Shown here piece by piece: positions 47,015 to 56,703 of a stretch of DNA of 64,000 nt; positions within the stretch are counted from its first letter, which is position 1; the number at the start of each line of letters is the position of its first letter. The DNA comes from Parapedobacter deserti (GTDB taxonomy: Bacteria > Bacteroidota > Bacteroidia > Sphingobacteriales > Sphingobacteriaceae), in assembly GCF_042646065.1 (NCBI RefSeq), contig NZ_JBHRTA010000004.1, positions 1 through 64,000 on the forward strand, read 5' to 3'. Below the pieces are notes generated by a model. That model saw only the letters and a list, made by a program, of their open reading frames with translations. It had not been told where the DNA came from and did not search any database. The position numbers and the translations under genes are program-made.

Positions 47015-47914
47015 ATGTCGACATTCAGTTTATTGCTATCACGAGTCATTCCACTCAGCTGGGAAAAGCGCCTACGTGAAATACGAGATAGTAAATTAAG
47101 AAGGTTGAAAATCGAAAAGCTCCCGGAGGCAATTTATGCTCCGGACTTAACTTATTACAAAATATCGCTGTGTATTACTTGTATGAACAGGCTGTACCAG
47201 TTAGAAAAGACCTTATTGCAAAATATCCTTGATAATATCGACTACCCCAATTTGGAGATTTGCTTAGTAAACTATAACTCAACAGATAATTTGGATAGTT
47301 TTATTCGCGAAAATTTTAAGTCCTATATCGACAAAGGCGTTTTGCGTTATATTCACACGACGGAACCCAAAACATTTCATGCGTCTAAGGCAAAGAATCT
47401 AGCGCACTACTTCTCTACCGGAGATGTCGTATGCAACGTAGATGGTGACAATTTCACCGGAAAAGACTTTGCCTTCTACCTGAACTACCTATTTAATACA
47501 ATCGGCGAAAACTGTATCGTACAATTTAAACGAGATCCGTTGTGGGGAACCGTGGGACGGATTGCGCTAAGCCGGAAAAACTTTCTAAAACTAGGCGGAT
47601 ATTCCGAGGACTTCTACCCTACCGGTTTCCAGGATTATGAATTGAGAGAGCGTGCGGTACGAAGCGGACTGACGTACAAAAAAGTGCAGATTGACAACTT
47701 TCTGAATTATATCAGCAATTCTCGGGATGAAAAAATAAAAAATTTAGGAGATAACGGAAAAGATTGGGACTATTATGACCAGGAAAACAGAAAAATATTC
47801 AAAGCAAAAGCCGAGAAAAACATTTTTGTTTCCAATACCGAAATTGACAGGTTAATTGATCTACGGATCAATTTCGAGAATGTAAATGTTCGGTATAAGC
47901 CCTATCAGCCTTAA
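47015..47914 (+). CDS. Family 2 / GT27-like glycosyltransferase (299 aa)
   Basis: Signatures are 'ISLCITCMNRLYQLEKTLLQ', 'LEICLVNYNSTDNLDSFI', 'FHASKAKNLAHYFSTGDVVC' and a metal-binding 'NVDGDNFTGKDF' (DxD-type). These are followed by the galactosyltransferase-like segment 'RIALSRKNFLKLGGYSEDFY' with 'GFQDYELRERAVRSG'. This resembles polypeptide or sugar GalNAc-type transferases of bacterial capsule loci. The N-terminal 45 residues are basic and may lie along the membrane. It is the first gene after operator copy 5 and is followed by a second GT2 37 bp on. The sugar is unknown. Confidence 0.8.
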   Translation: MSTFSLLLSRVIPLSWEKRLREIRDSKLRRLKIEKLPEAIYAPDLTYYKISLCITCMNRLYQLEKTLLQNILDNIDYPNLEICLVNYNSTDNLDSFIRENFKSYIDKGVLRYIHTTEPKTFHASKAKNLAHYFSTGDVVCNVDGDNFTGKDFAFYLNYLFNTIGENCIVQFKRDPLWGTVGRIALSRKNFLKLGGYSEDFYPTGFQDYELRERAVRSGLTYKKVQIDNFLNYISNSRDEKIKNLGDNGKDWDYYDQENRKIFKAKAEKNIFVSNTEIDRLIDLRINFENVNVRYKPYQP

Positions 47915-47951
47915 CATGGGCAAATGTTTTATATACACTTTAATATTCTAA

Positions 47952-48812
47952 ATGAGCGCATTACGTATTCCAAACTGGGTTAACGCCTGTAATCATAAAT
48001 TCGGAAGCTATCGGGAAATTCCCGGCGAGGTCTTTGCACAAATAAATGGCCGGCTCAAAAGGCTGCAAAGTGACGCACCTTTGGTTTCTGTTGTCATAGC
48101 CGCATGGAATGAAGAAGTCAACATCTTGAACTGCATTGATAGTCTTTCCCGTATGGAAACTGTGCTACCACTTGAGATTATTGTTATTAACAATAATTCT
48201 ACAGATCATACGGACCTAACGCTAAAGCGACTTGACGTAGGAACTTTCCTTCAACCGATTCAAGGGCCGGGACCTGCGAGAGAATTGGGTCAGCAACAAT
48301 CGCGTGGAAAATACATTCTTCTGGCAGATGCCGATTGTTTATATCCGCCTACTTGGGTAGATGATATGATCGGCGTGTTAAAGAAGCCGAAAGTCGTATG
48401 CGCTTACGGTCGATATTCCTTTTTACCCGACGAGAAATATCCGCGCTGGAAATTGTATTTACTCGAGAAAATGAAGGATATGGTTGCCGAATTGAGGCAC
48501 TTCAAACGGCCATACCTTAATGCATACGGTATGAGCATGGGGTATATTGCTGCGAATGGGCGCGCTATTGGCTTTGTGGATCACAATATACGTGGCGAGG
48601 ACGGCAGAATGTGCTTTGACCTGATGAAGTTTGGAAAAATCAAACAAATGAAAGCTAACCGCTCACGCGTTTGGACAGCGCCACGGACGCTGCAATCCGA
48701 AGGAAGTTTCGCCAAGGTATTATTTAATAGAATCCGCAAAGAGATCAAACGCCTTTTTTCACTGTTCAGACCTTTACCGGAACATGACACCAAAACTTCG
48801 GAGAACTACTGA
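47952..48812 (+). CDS. Family 2 glycosyltransferase (286 aa)
   Basis: The GT-A core starts at residue about 42 with 'PLVSVVIAAWNEEVNILNCI', followed by 'EIIVINNNSTDHTDLTLKRL', the metal site 'GKYILLADADCLYPPTWVDD' and the acceptor-side 'DHNIRGEDGRMCFDLMKFGK'. The ends are basic and there is no full membrane helix. It lies 37 bp after the GT2 at 47015 and 157 bp before the second ATP-grasp gene, all in one direction, most likely one transcript. Confidence 0.85.
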   Translation: MSALRIPNWVNACNHKFGSYREIPGEVFAQINGRLKRLQSDAPLVSVVIAAWNEEVNILNCIDSLSRMETVLPLEIIVINNNSTDHTDLTLKRLDVGTFLQPIQGPGPARELGQQQSRGKYILLADADCLYPPTWVDDMIGVLKKPKVVCAYGRYSFLPDEKYPRWKLYLLEKMKDMVAELRHFKRPYLNAYGMSMGYIAANGRAIGFVDHNIRGEDGRMCFDLMKFGKIKQMKANRSRVWTAPRTLQSEGSFAKVLFNRIRKEIKRLFSLFRPLPEHDTKTSENY

Positions 48813-48969
48813 TCTTTTAAATAGCTAACGAAACGTAAGATTGTATCATGCTAAAACGGTAAAACACCATCCAAAAGCGCCCCAGAATGCTCGCGTGAAC
48901 CTGGTTTGACTCGCTTTCAAAGGCAAGATTTGAAAGCCAAAATTAGAATGCCTATTAACGTTATGAACG

Positions 48970-50022
48970 ATGAAAAGAAAAGCCATAAAGAATTTGGTCC
49001 AGAAGTATTTAACGTATGAATATCACAAATCACTTAATAATTCTGCCATTGAGACGTTAAAAAGTATTGAATCAATTAAAGGGAAAACCGATGCAAGATT
49101 TATAAAGCTCTCAAATGAATATGCAGGCGATATCTTGGGATGGAGAGGATATGCGCCTTGGCTCTACGTATACAGTGCAATAGCCGGGTCCTTTAAAGAA
49201 GGGTGGATACCCGACAATTACTACGGCAAAATTGTGGTTCCTGCATTAAAGGGACAATATGGCAAAATTGGCGACCTTAAATCGTTAACAAACAAACTAT
49301 TTAATGAGAACATTTTTCCAGACCTTCTATATTATACCAACGGGCTCTTTTTTACAACTGATTATTGCGCCTTTCCGCCAGAAAAAATCAAAGAATATGT
49401 TTTCAGGGATTCAAATAAGGTTGTATTTAAAAAAGACAACTCAGGCCGAGGTTTCGGGATCTCGATCTTTGATGAATCAAACTTTGATGTCAATAAGATA
49501 AAGACGCTTGGCGATGGCGTTATTCAAGAATATATTAAGCAGCATGCTTTTTTCAAAGCGTTTATGCCCAACTCAGTCGCCACAATACGTATTACCACAG
49601 CTATAGATGATTATGGCAGTTGCACTGCAAGAGCCTGTTTTCTCCGGTTAGGACGCAGTAAAGACACACATATTAACTCTGAGTCCCGTATATTGATTCC
49701 GGTTAATTTGGAAACGGGAGCATTGCATGATCAAGGTTTTATGCCAAATTGGAACCTGACAGACAGGCATCCAGATACAGGCACCCTGTTTGCAAAAAAA
49801 CAAATACCGAATTTTGCTAAGTGTATTTCAACTGCTGTAGCCCTTCATAAATCAATGCCGCTTGCCCGATGTATTGGCTGGGATATGATTGTTGATGAAA
49901 ACGATGACGTTAAAATTATGGAGTGGAATGGAAATCACAACGGAATCAAATTCTCTGAAGCAACCCAAGGTCCTTGTTTCTCGGATTTGGGTTGGGAGAA
50001 TCTTTGGAGGACCTCGAAATAG
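48970..50022 (+). CDS. Sugar-transfer-associated ATP-grasp protein, copy 2 (350 aa)
   Basis: It is nearly collinear with the protein at 45727. Matching blocks include 'GYAPWLYVYSAIAGSFKEGW', 'VVFKKDNSGRGFGISIFDES', 'GVIQEYIKQHAFFKAFMP', 'RCIGWDMIVDENDDVKIMEW' and an identical 'NHNGIKFSEATQGPCFSDL'. The pair arose by duplication and presumably acts on two different acceptors or donors; neither copy shows a lost catalytic block. It is followed by the PP-loop gene 29 bp on. The same reaction class (acyl-phosphate-driven ligation) is expected, but the substrate is unknown. Confidence 0.85.
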   Translation: MKRKAIKNLVQKYLTYEYHKSLNNSAIETLKSIESIKGKTDARFIKLSNEYAGDILGWRGYAPWLYVYSAIAGSFKEGWIPDNYYGKIVVPALKGQYGKIGDLKSLTNKLFNENIFPDLLYYTNGLFFTTDYCAFPPEKIKEYVFRDSNKVVFKKDNSGRGFGISIFDESNFDVNKIKTLGDGVIQEYIKQHAFFKAFMPNSVATIRITTAIDDYGSCTARACFLRLGRSKDTHINSESRILIPVNLETGALHDQGFMPNWNLTDRHPDTGTLFAKKQIPNFAKCISTAVALHKSMPLARCIGWDMIVDENDDVKIMEWNGNHNGIKFSEATQGPCFSDLGWENLWRTSK

Positions 50023-50051
50023 TTAGAAACGCGCCACATAATAAAATAATT

Positions 50052-50810
50052 ATGGAAAAGATTCATCTTCTTTGGACTGGTGGATGGGATTCGACATACC
50101 GAATTCTGCAGTTAGCAAATAAACCAGTTTCGATTCAGCCATATTACCTTCTCGAAAGCACGAGAAAGTCCAAAGACTTCGAATTAAGGGCTATCGATAT
50201 TATCACAAAGGACATTCGCCAGCACCCAGAAACAAAGTGCGTTATTTCCGAACTGATCTCCATAAAGATAGAGGATATCGTTAAAAATCCGGAAATCACA
50301 GATGCGTACAATGAAATATTAAAAACTAACTTCTTTGGTAGCCAATATGATTGGTTAGCAAGGTTTGCGGTAACAATTAAAAATTTAGAATTGACTATTC
50401 ACGAAGACGATAAGGCATCGTCAATAATAAAAAAACACGGTAGCTTGATAAAAAAGCAGGACGAGTTAATCGGCGATTATTACGTGCTAGATCAAGATGT
50501 TTCAACTGAAAGTCTAATCAAGGTTTTTGGACATTATCGCTTCCCTATACTGGATGCTAATAAGTTAGCAATGAAGAGGTGGGCCGAAGAAATGAACTAC
50601 ATTGATATTATGAATAAAACGTGGTTTTGTCATCTTCCTAAAAGCAACAAACCGTGTGGTATTTGCAACCCGTGTATGTATACGATTGAAGAAGGGCTTG
50701 AATATAGGTTCAGCAAAGGGGCACTACGGAGGTACCACGTTGACAAGGCAGCCCGTCCGATAAAAAACACATTCTTTTATAAGGTTGTAAAAAAAATCAT
50801 CTCGTTATAA
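50052..50810 (+). CDS. QueC-like PP-loop ATPase (252 aa)
   Basis: The N-terminal PP-loop is 'LLWTGGWDST' (residues 6-15). The C-terminal zinc-site cysteines are C193, C202, C205 and C208, with C-x8-C-x2-C-x2-C spacing as in 7-cyano-7-deazaguanine synthase QueC. The centre differs: QueC normally has 'SGGxDS' and defined substrate motifs that I do not see, and the protein is longer at its C-terminus. In QueC the reaction turns a carboxyl group into a nitrile through an amide, using ATP. In this position, between an ATP-grasp and a GT4 of an exopolysaccharide locus and with no queuosine neighbours, a role in amidating or modifying a sugar-linked acid is possible (inference). The ATG at 50052 replaces a longer frame that overlaps the previous gene. 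Confidence 0.75.
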   Translation: MEKIHLLWTGGWDSTYRILQLANKPVSIQPYYLLESTRKSKDFELRAIDIITKDIRQHPETKCVISELISIKIEDIVKNPEITDAYNEILKTNFFGSQYDWLARFAVTIKNLELTIHEDDKASSIIKKHGSLIKKQDELIGDYYVLDQDVSTESLIKVFGHYRFPILDANKLAMKRWAEEMNYIDIMNKTWFCHLPKSNKPCGICNPCMYTIEEGLEYRFSKGALRRYHVDKAARPIKNTFFYKVVKKIISL

Positions 50811-50888
50811 CGCTCAATTTATCACCAGATTAACTTCCGATTTACTCATTCGAATGTTTTTCGGAACAACACCTTCCTATTAAATATA

Positions 50889-52127
50889 ATGAATAAAAAG
50901 CCAAGGATTTTATTCTTGATACCGGATTTCCCAAGAATATCTGAAACATTTATCGTGAATCAAATGGTTTATTTACTGGACCGGGGCTATGACATCGCGA
51001 TCCTATCTTGGGGTAAGCTGAAACACCCTCCACATCCAAAGGTCATCCAGTACGACTTGCTTGCTAAAACGACCTACGTGGACATACCCGATTCAGCGTT
51101 AAAGCGGCTTGCATGTTTTATCAAGACCTGTATACGAAATCCAAGTCGTAACCACATTAGAGCGCTCAATATTTTCAGATTTAAAATTGACGCTTTAAAG
51201 CTGAAGGTATTTTACAAACTACTTGCATTCAATCGTTTAGGAGCAGATTTCGACATCGTTCACGCCCATTTTGGTTTTATGAGCGATTTTTTTTTCAAGG
51301 GAAAATACCTTGGGTTTTTCGAAAAGAGCAAGCTAATAACAACGTTTCATGGTTACGATATGATGCCGAACGAATTAGCTTTGAATCGCAAACGCTACAA
51401 GGAGCTCTTTGCTAACAACACATTAATTACTGTAAACAACGACTTCGGAAAATCGCTGATTTTAAATATCAATCCGCACTATCGTCGCATCAAGCTTTTG
51501 CCCGTAGGTTTAGATACACAATATTACAAGCCTTCTAAGGCAAAAACGATTGCTGAATTCACCAATGTTCTTTTTTGCGGCCGGTTAATTCCACTCAAGG
51601 GATGCGCTATACTTATTAAAATTGCCCATATTTTAATCAATAACAGGCAGATAAAAAGCCTTAGATTCCATATTGTAGGTAATGGTAAAGAGTTGGGAAA
51701 CCTTCAAAGGTTAGTAATTCAATACAACTTAGAAAACCATATTATTTTTTCCGGCTTCAAGACTCAAGAACAGATTATACGAATCATGGACGAATCTGAT
51801 TTATTTTTGTTGCCGGGTATTGTAGATGATGATGGAAGAGCTGAAACCCAGGGGCTGGTTATTCAAGAAGCCCAGGCTATGTGTCTTCCCGTCATTGTAT
51901 CAGATGCCGGAGGAATGAAGTACGGTGTAGAAAACGGGGTTAATGGTTTTGTTGTACCGGAGCGGGACGAAGAGGCTTTTGCGGATAAAATAGAACTTTT
52001 GGTGCATAACACTGACCTTAGAAAAAAAATGGGCGAAGCTGCCCGAGATTTCGTAGTCCACAACTTCGACTCCAAAATCCTCGGCGGGAAATTGGAAAAG
52101 TATTATTGCGAAGTTTTGGCCGAGTAG
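50889..52127 (+). CDS. Family 4 glycosyltransferase (412 aa)
   Basis: GT-B fold: the N-terminal domain begins 'KPRILFLIPDFPRISETFIV' and has 'IVHAHFGFMSDFFFKGKYLG' and 'LITTFHGYDMMPNEL'. The C-terminal domain has 'VLFCGRLIPLKGCAILIKIA' and the nucleotide-sugar-binding 'ETQGLVIQEAQAMCLPVIVS' with the conserved Glu pair, followed by 'NGFVVPERDEEAFADKIELL'. The start resembles WcaL-type colanic-acid transferases. It ends the rightward block; its stop is seven bases from that of the leftward GMC oxidoreductase. The sugar is not predicted. Confidence 0.85.
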   Translation: MNKKPRILFLIPDFPRISETFIVNQMVYLLDRGYDIAILSWGKLKHPPHPKVIQYDLLAKTTYVDIPDSALKRLACFIKTCIRNPSRNHIRALNIFRFKIDALKLKVFYKLLAFNRLGADFDIVHAHFGFMSDFFFKGKYLGFFEKSKLITTFHGYDMMPNELALNRKRYKELFANNTLITVNNDFGKSLILNINPHYRRIKLLPVGLDTQYYKPSKAKTIAEFTNVLFCGRLIPLKGCAILIKIAHILINNRQIKSLRFHIVGNGKELGNLQRLVIQYNLENHIIFSGFKTQEQIIRIMDESDLFLLPGIVDDDGRAETQGLVIQEAQAMCLPVIVSDAGGMKYGVENGVNGFVVPERDEEAFADKIELLVHNTDLRKKMGEAARDFVVHNFDSKILGGKLEKYYCEVLAE

Positions 52128-52134
52128 ATCAACG

Positions 52135-53805
52135 CTACAACAATCCTTTCTTCATTTGATTATAGGCATAGTCGCAAGCTCGGGCAGTCAGAGCCATGTA
52201 GGTTAACGAAGGGTTTTGACAAGCAGATGAAGTCATACAGCTTCCGTCTGTTATGAATACATTCTTCACATCATGCAGCTGGTTGAAACGGTTCACTACG
52301 GAGGCTCGAGGGTCGCGTCCCATGCGGGCTGTTCCCATCTCATGTACTGTACTCCCGCCTGGCCTATTATAATTGAAAACTTCAATATTTTTAAATCCTG
52401 CACTTTCCAACATCTCATGACAGCTCCGTTGGATATCTTGCTGCATCGCTCTTTCGTTCTCCCTAAAAGAAAAATCGACGTTCACTAAAGGCAAACCCCA
52501 CCGGTCTTTTTGGGAACGATCTAATGTTATTCGATTGTCTTGGTACGGCAAACATTCTCCCCATCCCCCCATCCAGACGGTCCACGGCCCGGGTGACGTC
52601 AAATTGTTTTTAAATTCCTCGCCAAAGCCTGGCAGGTACAACATTTTCTCCTGCCAACCGTCTCTACGCCCAACCCCTTGAACTTGGTAGCCTCGTAAAA
52701 AGTCAGGGCTCCGGCTTTTTTCATCGACCAGATTTCGAAACCGGGGTATTAAGAAGCCACAGGGACGTCTACCTTTGTAATACTGGCTTTTGAAGCCTTC
52801 GTACATACCTGACGCGCCAGCAGATGAATGGTGATCCATGAGGTTACGGCCCACCTGGTCGCTGTCATTACCCAAGCCGTTTGGAAACCTAGGTGACTTC
52901 GAGTTGAGCAAGATGGCTGCAGTAGGTATAGTTGATGCATTGAGAAATATGATTCGAGCATAAAATTCCATTACTTCGTGGGTAATTGCATCGATGATCC
53001 GTACGCCCTTCGCCTTCGCAGTGGCGTTATCATATAAAATTTCCGTTACAATCGAAAAAGGCCGCAAGGTCAATTTACCGGTGTGCAGCGCTTGCGGAAT
53101 GGTAGCACTGTTACTACTGAAATACCCACCATATGGACAGCCGCGTGAGCATAGGTTCCGATAGCGACATGGCCCCCTTCCCTTCCATCCACTTGTCAGG
53201 TTTGCGACGCGCGCTACAGTGAGCGTCCGGCCGTAGGTCTGCTTGACGCTTTTCTCTAAATGCTGCTCTATACAATTTAATTCCATAGGAGACAAATAAG
53301 GCCCATCCGGCAAATGTGATATATTATCCTTCCTGCCGCTTACCCCTACATATGACTCCACGTAATCATACCATGGCTTTATGTCATGATAACGAATGGG
53401 CCAGTCGACAGCAATACCTTCTTTGATATTGGCCTCAAAATCAAGATCGCTCAGGCGGTAACATTGTCTCCCCCAAGTAAGCGAGCGTCCACCTACTTGA
53501 TACCCTCTATACCAATTAAATGGTTTATTTTGAATGTAAGGATGGTCACTGTCATTTACATAAAACATCTTGTTGCTCTGATCATACCCCATGCTTTGTA
53601 TGGGATTTTCATAGTAATCCGATGTCGGGTTAGCTAAACGAAGGCTAAAATCCCACGGGTGCAACATAGCCGTCGGGTAGTCGCCATGCTTTACGTCTTT
53701 TCCGCGCTCTAGCAACAGCGTTTTCATCCCTTTTTCGGTTAATTCTTTGGCAGCCCAGCCACCGCTTATCCCCGATCCTATAACGATCGCATCGTAAGTT
53801 TGCAT
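52135..53805 (-). CDS. GMC-family FAD oxidoreductase (556 aa)
   Basis: The FAD-binding start is 'YDAIVIGSGISGGWAAKEL' with GxGxxG, followed by 'LLLERGKDVKHGDYP' and 'RGYQVGGRSLTWGRQCYRLS'. The substrate-domain 'GPCRYRNLCSRGCPYGGYFS' has several cysteines, and the C-terminal 'VHEMGTARMGRDP' and 'FITDGSCMTSSACQNPSLTY' are GMC signatures with the catalytic His/Asn region. Members often oxidise sugar hydroxyls and pair with a small subunit like the one at 56704. The ATG at 53805 (MQTYDAIVIG) is preferred; the frame to 53862 adds 19 residues before the Rossmann fold. Last gene of the leftward block. Confidence 0.8.
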   Translation of the reverse strand: MQTYDAIVIGSGISGGWAAKELTEKGMKTLLLERGKDVKHGDYPTAMLHPWDFSLRLANPTSDYYENPIQSMGYDQSNKMFYVNDSDHPYIQNKPFNWYRGYQVGGRSLTWGRQCYRLSDLDFEANIKEGIAVDWPIRYHDIKPWYDYVESYVGVSGRKDNISHLPDGPYLSPMELNCIEQHLEKSVKQTYGRTLTVARVANLTSGWKGRGPCRYRNLCSRGCPYGGYFSSNSATIPQALHTGKLTLRPFSIVTEILYDNATAKAKGVRIIDAITHEVMEFYARIIFLNASTIPTAAILLNSKSPRFPNGLGNDSDQVGRNLMDHHSSAGASGMYEGFKSQYYKGRRPCGFLIPRFRNLVDEKSRSPDFLRGYQVQGVGRRDGWQEKMLYLPGFGEEFKNNLTSPGPWTVWMGGWGECLPYQDNRITLDRSQKDRWGLPLVNVDFSFRENERAMQQDIQRSCHEMLESAGFKNIEVFNYNRPGGSTVHEMGTARMGRDPRASVVNRFNQLHDVKNVFITDGSCMTSSACQNPSLTYMALTARACDYAYNQMKKGLL

Positions 53806-53871
53806 TGTGTTTATGTAGGTGTTTAAACGCATATTTGAGGGGATTCGTAGTGACTCAAACACTTGTAGCTG

Positions 53872-55074
53872 TTACTTCAAGTGCTGAGTGATAATCTCGA
53901 CAACATTCTGTGCTATTTTATCCCAACTGAACGACCGTGCGCAGTTTATCCGAGCTTGCGAAGCCGCTTGTGTATCGCTCTCCAAACAAGTCTCGATACA
54001 GTGCAAAAACTCCTCTTGCGACGACGCCAGTGACACTACTGAACTAAAAACCTGCTCCATTACATTCGTTTTAGTTGCGACTGTAGGCTTTCCCATGGCC
54101 AGGTACTCGTTGATTTTTAATGGGAAATTTTCTTCGGTGATCGTGTTCCTAATCTGTGGGTTGATGCATACATCGAAATAGCGGATGTATGCCGGTGCCA
54201 AGCTATTTTCTATTTTGCCGAGGAAAATTACGTTGGGCAGTGTGTGTAGCGTGCTGTTTGCAAAAGCCTCGTCCTCGGGGCCTATTAATAAAAGGTTCCA
54301 TGCAGGCCTTGATTCCGCCAAATACACAAGCAGCGGAATGTCTAACCTAATATCCAGCAAGGCACCTACGTAACCAACAATAGGACGATCCCTTAACGTT
54401 GCTATTTCTTCCGGAACATCGTAGTGGCGCGCAGGATCAAAAAGTGTGATATCACATCCATTTCCAATATAGAAACTATTCGGGTTGTACCTCATCGCCT
54501 GTTGTGTAAATCCCGGAGAGTTACACAACACCAGATCTGATTTTGCATAAAGGTCCGGTTCCAACTTGGTTCCGTGCCGTTTCCAATAATCCATGCCCAC
54601 GATATAATCCCTGTCCAGATAAACACTTAAACGGGGCCGAAGGATTTCTTTTAAATAGAAACTTCTGAATATATCCTTGTCGTTTATAAGGATAAATCTT
54701 TCGAAACCAATTTTATTCAATGCAGTTTGGATTTCGGTCCCGAAGACGGAATTATTCCGTCTATTCAGCAGCTTAAAAACACTCGTGTGTGGAATCCAGT
54801 TTATCGACTCAATGATATTCAGCGGTGTGAGAACCCAAAGATTGTCATCGGCCTTCTCCAAGTTATCCGGCGTTTGTTTACTTCGAAGTAAATTTATGTG
54901 ATCGCTAATATATGGATCATCACTGCCAAACCATAATGTCTTTCTGTCAATCGGTGGATTAACATATAACACACGATGCGTTTTGGCCAGTTCTTTCGCA
55001 ATAGCGGTTGACGTAGAATCCCTATCGGTGTTTATGCGTTGTAAACTAACGAAAACAAAATCCAGCTTATCCAT
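53872..55074 (-). CDS. GT4-like glycosyltransferase, paralogue of the one at 59548 (400 aa)
   Basis: GT-B type enzyme. It begins 'LDFVFVSLQRINTDRDSTST', has 'HRVLYVNPPIDRKTLW', 'LWVLTPLNIIESINW' and 'RFILINDKDIFRSFYLKE', and in the C-terminal half 'PIVGYVGALLDIRLDIPLLV', 'LLLIGPEDEAFANSTLHTLP' and 'DVCINPQIRNTITEENFPLK' before 'INEYLAMGKPTVAT'. The same blocks occur in the same order in the protein at 59548, so the two are paralogues adding different residues. The sugar is unknown. Confidence 0.8.
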   Translation of the reverse strand: MDKLDFVFVSLQRINTDRDSTSTAIAKELAKTHRVLYVNPPIDRKTLWFGSDDPYISDHINLLRSKQTPDNLEKADDNLWVLTPLNIIESINWIPHTSVFKLLNRRNNSVFGTEIQTALNKIGFERFILINDKDIFRSFYLKEILRPRLSVYLDRDYIVGMDYWKRHGTKLEPDLYAKSDLVLCNSPGFTQQAMRYNPNSFYIGNGCDITLFDPARHYDVPEEIATLRDRPIVGYVGALLDIRLDIPLLVYLAESRPAWNLLLIGPEDEAFANSTLHTLPNVIFLGKIENSLAPAYIRYFDVCINPQIRNTITEENFPLKINEYLAMGKPTVATKTNVMEQVFSSVVSLASSQEEFLHCIETCLESDTQAASQARINCARSFSWDKIAQNVVEIITQHLK

Positions 55075-55185
55075 ATTTTTTTATGCAAAGTACGCTAAGC
55101 GGAGCCCGCTAAACCGGCAAATTGCTTGGCTATTTCTATTTGACGAACAGTTTATGATAAATCGCTCCATTTTGTTGTGCAATCG

Positions 55186-56688
55186 TTATTTATTTAATAT
55201 GAGACTTTTGATTTCCATTACCCCTTTAAACTTATTTTGAGTATGTTTTGAAACAAACCAAAGCGATAGATAGACGAGGGAACCAATACTACAACCGACG
55301 GCTACCAATAATAAGTCCGGCCAATTTCCGAAGAAATTCTTAGTTGACCAGCAGGCTGCCGCACTGATAATTGAAAACAGAAGTGGGTATTGAATTTCTG
55401 CTAAAAACATGGAGATGGAGACTGGCGACCCCTTAAGACTCCAATGTAACGCCGGAAACAACAACGTATAGTTGACGACGATGTAGGAAACTGCGATGCC
55501 CGTTATGCCCCAATTGATGCCAACCAGATATCCCAGCACCGTGACAATCGCACTAATCACCCCCCATATAAAATATCGCTTTGTCTGCCCTGTCGTAATC
55601 ATTACCAGTCCCGTTGAACCAGCAACAGGTTGTATGAACGAAGCAAAGGCCAGTAATTCGAAGATATAGGCCACATCAATCCATGCTTCGCCTAAAACCA
55701 ACAAAATGACCTCTTCCGAAAATACTGCCAAGTATGCTACCAAGGGCATGGAAAAAAAAGCAAGGATGAAAACATAACGCCTATAAAATTCAGCGTATTT
55801 CTTGGGGTCTCGTTGTAACGTACTTAACGCCGGTAAGGCCACGGTAGTCAATGGGCCCCTTAATTGGGTGATGGGAAGCATCAATAGTTGATATGACTTG
55901 CTATATAACCCTAATGCAGTAGCGCCGATGAAACGGCCTATGAGCACATTGTCCGCATTTCTTGAAAAATAATTTACCAAGTCAAACCCGGTTACGCCAG
56001 CCCCGAATCTTACCAAATGACGAACACGGGCTACATCAAACACTAAATTTGGCCGCCAATTGCAAACAGTCCAGAGCTGTATCACGTTCAACGCCGTTTG
56101 CGCTATTGTCGCACCGACAATGGCCCAATAGTCAAATCCCATCCATGCTAAAACGACACCAATCAGGACACTCGCGGCAGCATTCAGCATCCTAACACTT
56201 GACAATTGTTTAAATCTCATCTGCCTTTTCATCAAGGCGTTATGTTGTAATGAAAAACCGCCAAAAAAAATACTGAACGCAAATGCCAATGTGATATTAA
56301 ACAATCGAGGTTCTCCGTAAAATGACACCATGACCGGCGCTAGCGCGAGTATGATTAAAGATATTACGAAACTAAACATAATGTTCAGCCAAAACAAGGT
56401 GCTGATCTGCTTTTGGGTGACAAACTTATTTTGTATAACTGCAGAAGAAAACCCCAAATCCTTGAAAATCACCACAAACCCAGTGATTGCTGTAACCATC
56501 GCCACCACACCGAAGCCTTCCGGGCTGACAAGGCGAGCCATGACAGCCGTAGAAATCATATGGGTCCCAAAAGAGAAAAGCTGTGCAAACACAGTATTGA
56601 CCCCGCCCTTTACTGACCTCTTCTTTAGATTTCCTGTGAGATGATCCGTATCAAACCACCGCCTATAAACTTTTCTCGCTTCTACCAC
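55186..56688 (-). CDS. Wzx-type polysaccharide flippase (500 aa)
   Basis: This inner-membrane MOP/PST-family protein would move lipid-linked repeat units to the periplasm. It shows about 12-14 hydrophobic segments and the usual start 'GGVNTVFAQLFSFGTHMIST' with 'ARLVSPEGFGVVAMVTAITG' and 'FKDLGFSSAVIQ', typical of WzxC-like members. Further on are 'YFSRNADNVLIGRFIGATAL' and 'YSKSYQLLMLPITQL'. A GTG at 56688 is the most suitable start, 15 bp after the gluconate-dehydrogenase-like gene, so the two are in one operon. Together with the Wzy and Wzc-like genes downstream it marks a Wzx/Wzy-dependent pathway. Confidence 0.85.
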   Translation of the reverse strand: MVEARKVYRRWFDTDHLTGNLKKRSVKGGVNTVFAQLFSFGTHMISTAVMARLVSPEGFGVVAMVTAITGFVVIFKDLGFSSAVIQNKFVTQKQISTLFWLNIMFSFVISLIILALAPVMVSFYGEPRLFNITLAFAFSIFFGGFSLQHNALMKRQMRFKQLSSVRMLNAAASVLIGVVLAWMGFDYWAIVGATIAQTALNVIQLWTVCNWRPNLVFDVARVRHLVRFGAGVTGFDLVNYFSRNADNVLIGRFIGATALGLYSKSYQLLMLPITQLRGPLTTVALPALSTLQRDPKKYAEFYRRYVFILAFFSMPLVAYLAVFSEEVILLVLGEAWIDVAYIFELLAFASFIQPVAGSTGLVMITTGQTKRYFIWGVISAIVTVLGYLVGINWGITGIAVSYIVVNYTLLFPALHWSLKGSPVSISMFLAEIQYPLLFSIISAAACWSTKNFFGNWPDLLLVAVGCSIGSLVYLSLWFVSKHTQNKFKGVMEIKSLILNK

Positions 56689-56703
56689 AATAATTAACGT
56701 AAA

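Noticed and set aside
52122..52140. GAGTAG-N7-CTACAA, resembling the operator
   Set aside because: The spacer is 7 not 8, the left arm has mismatches, and it lies between two convergent gene ends with no promoter to serve.
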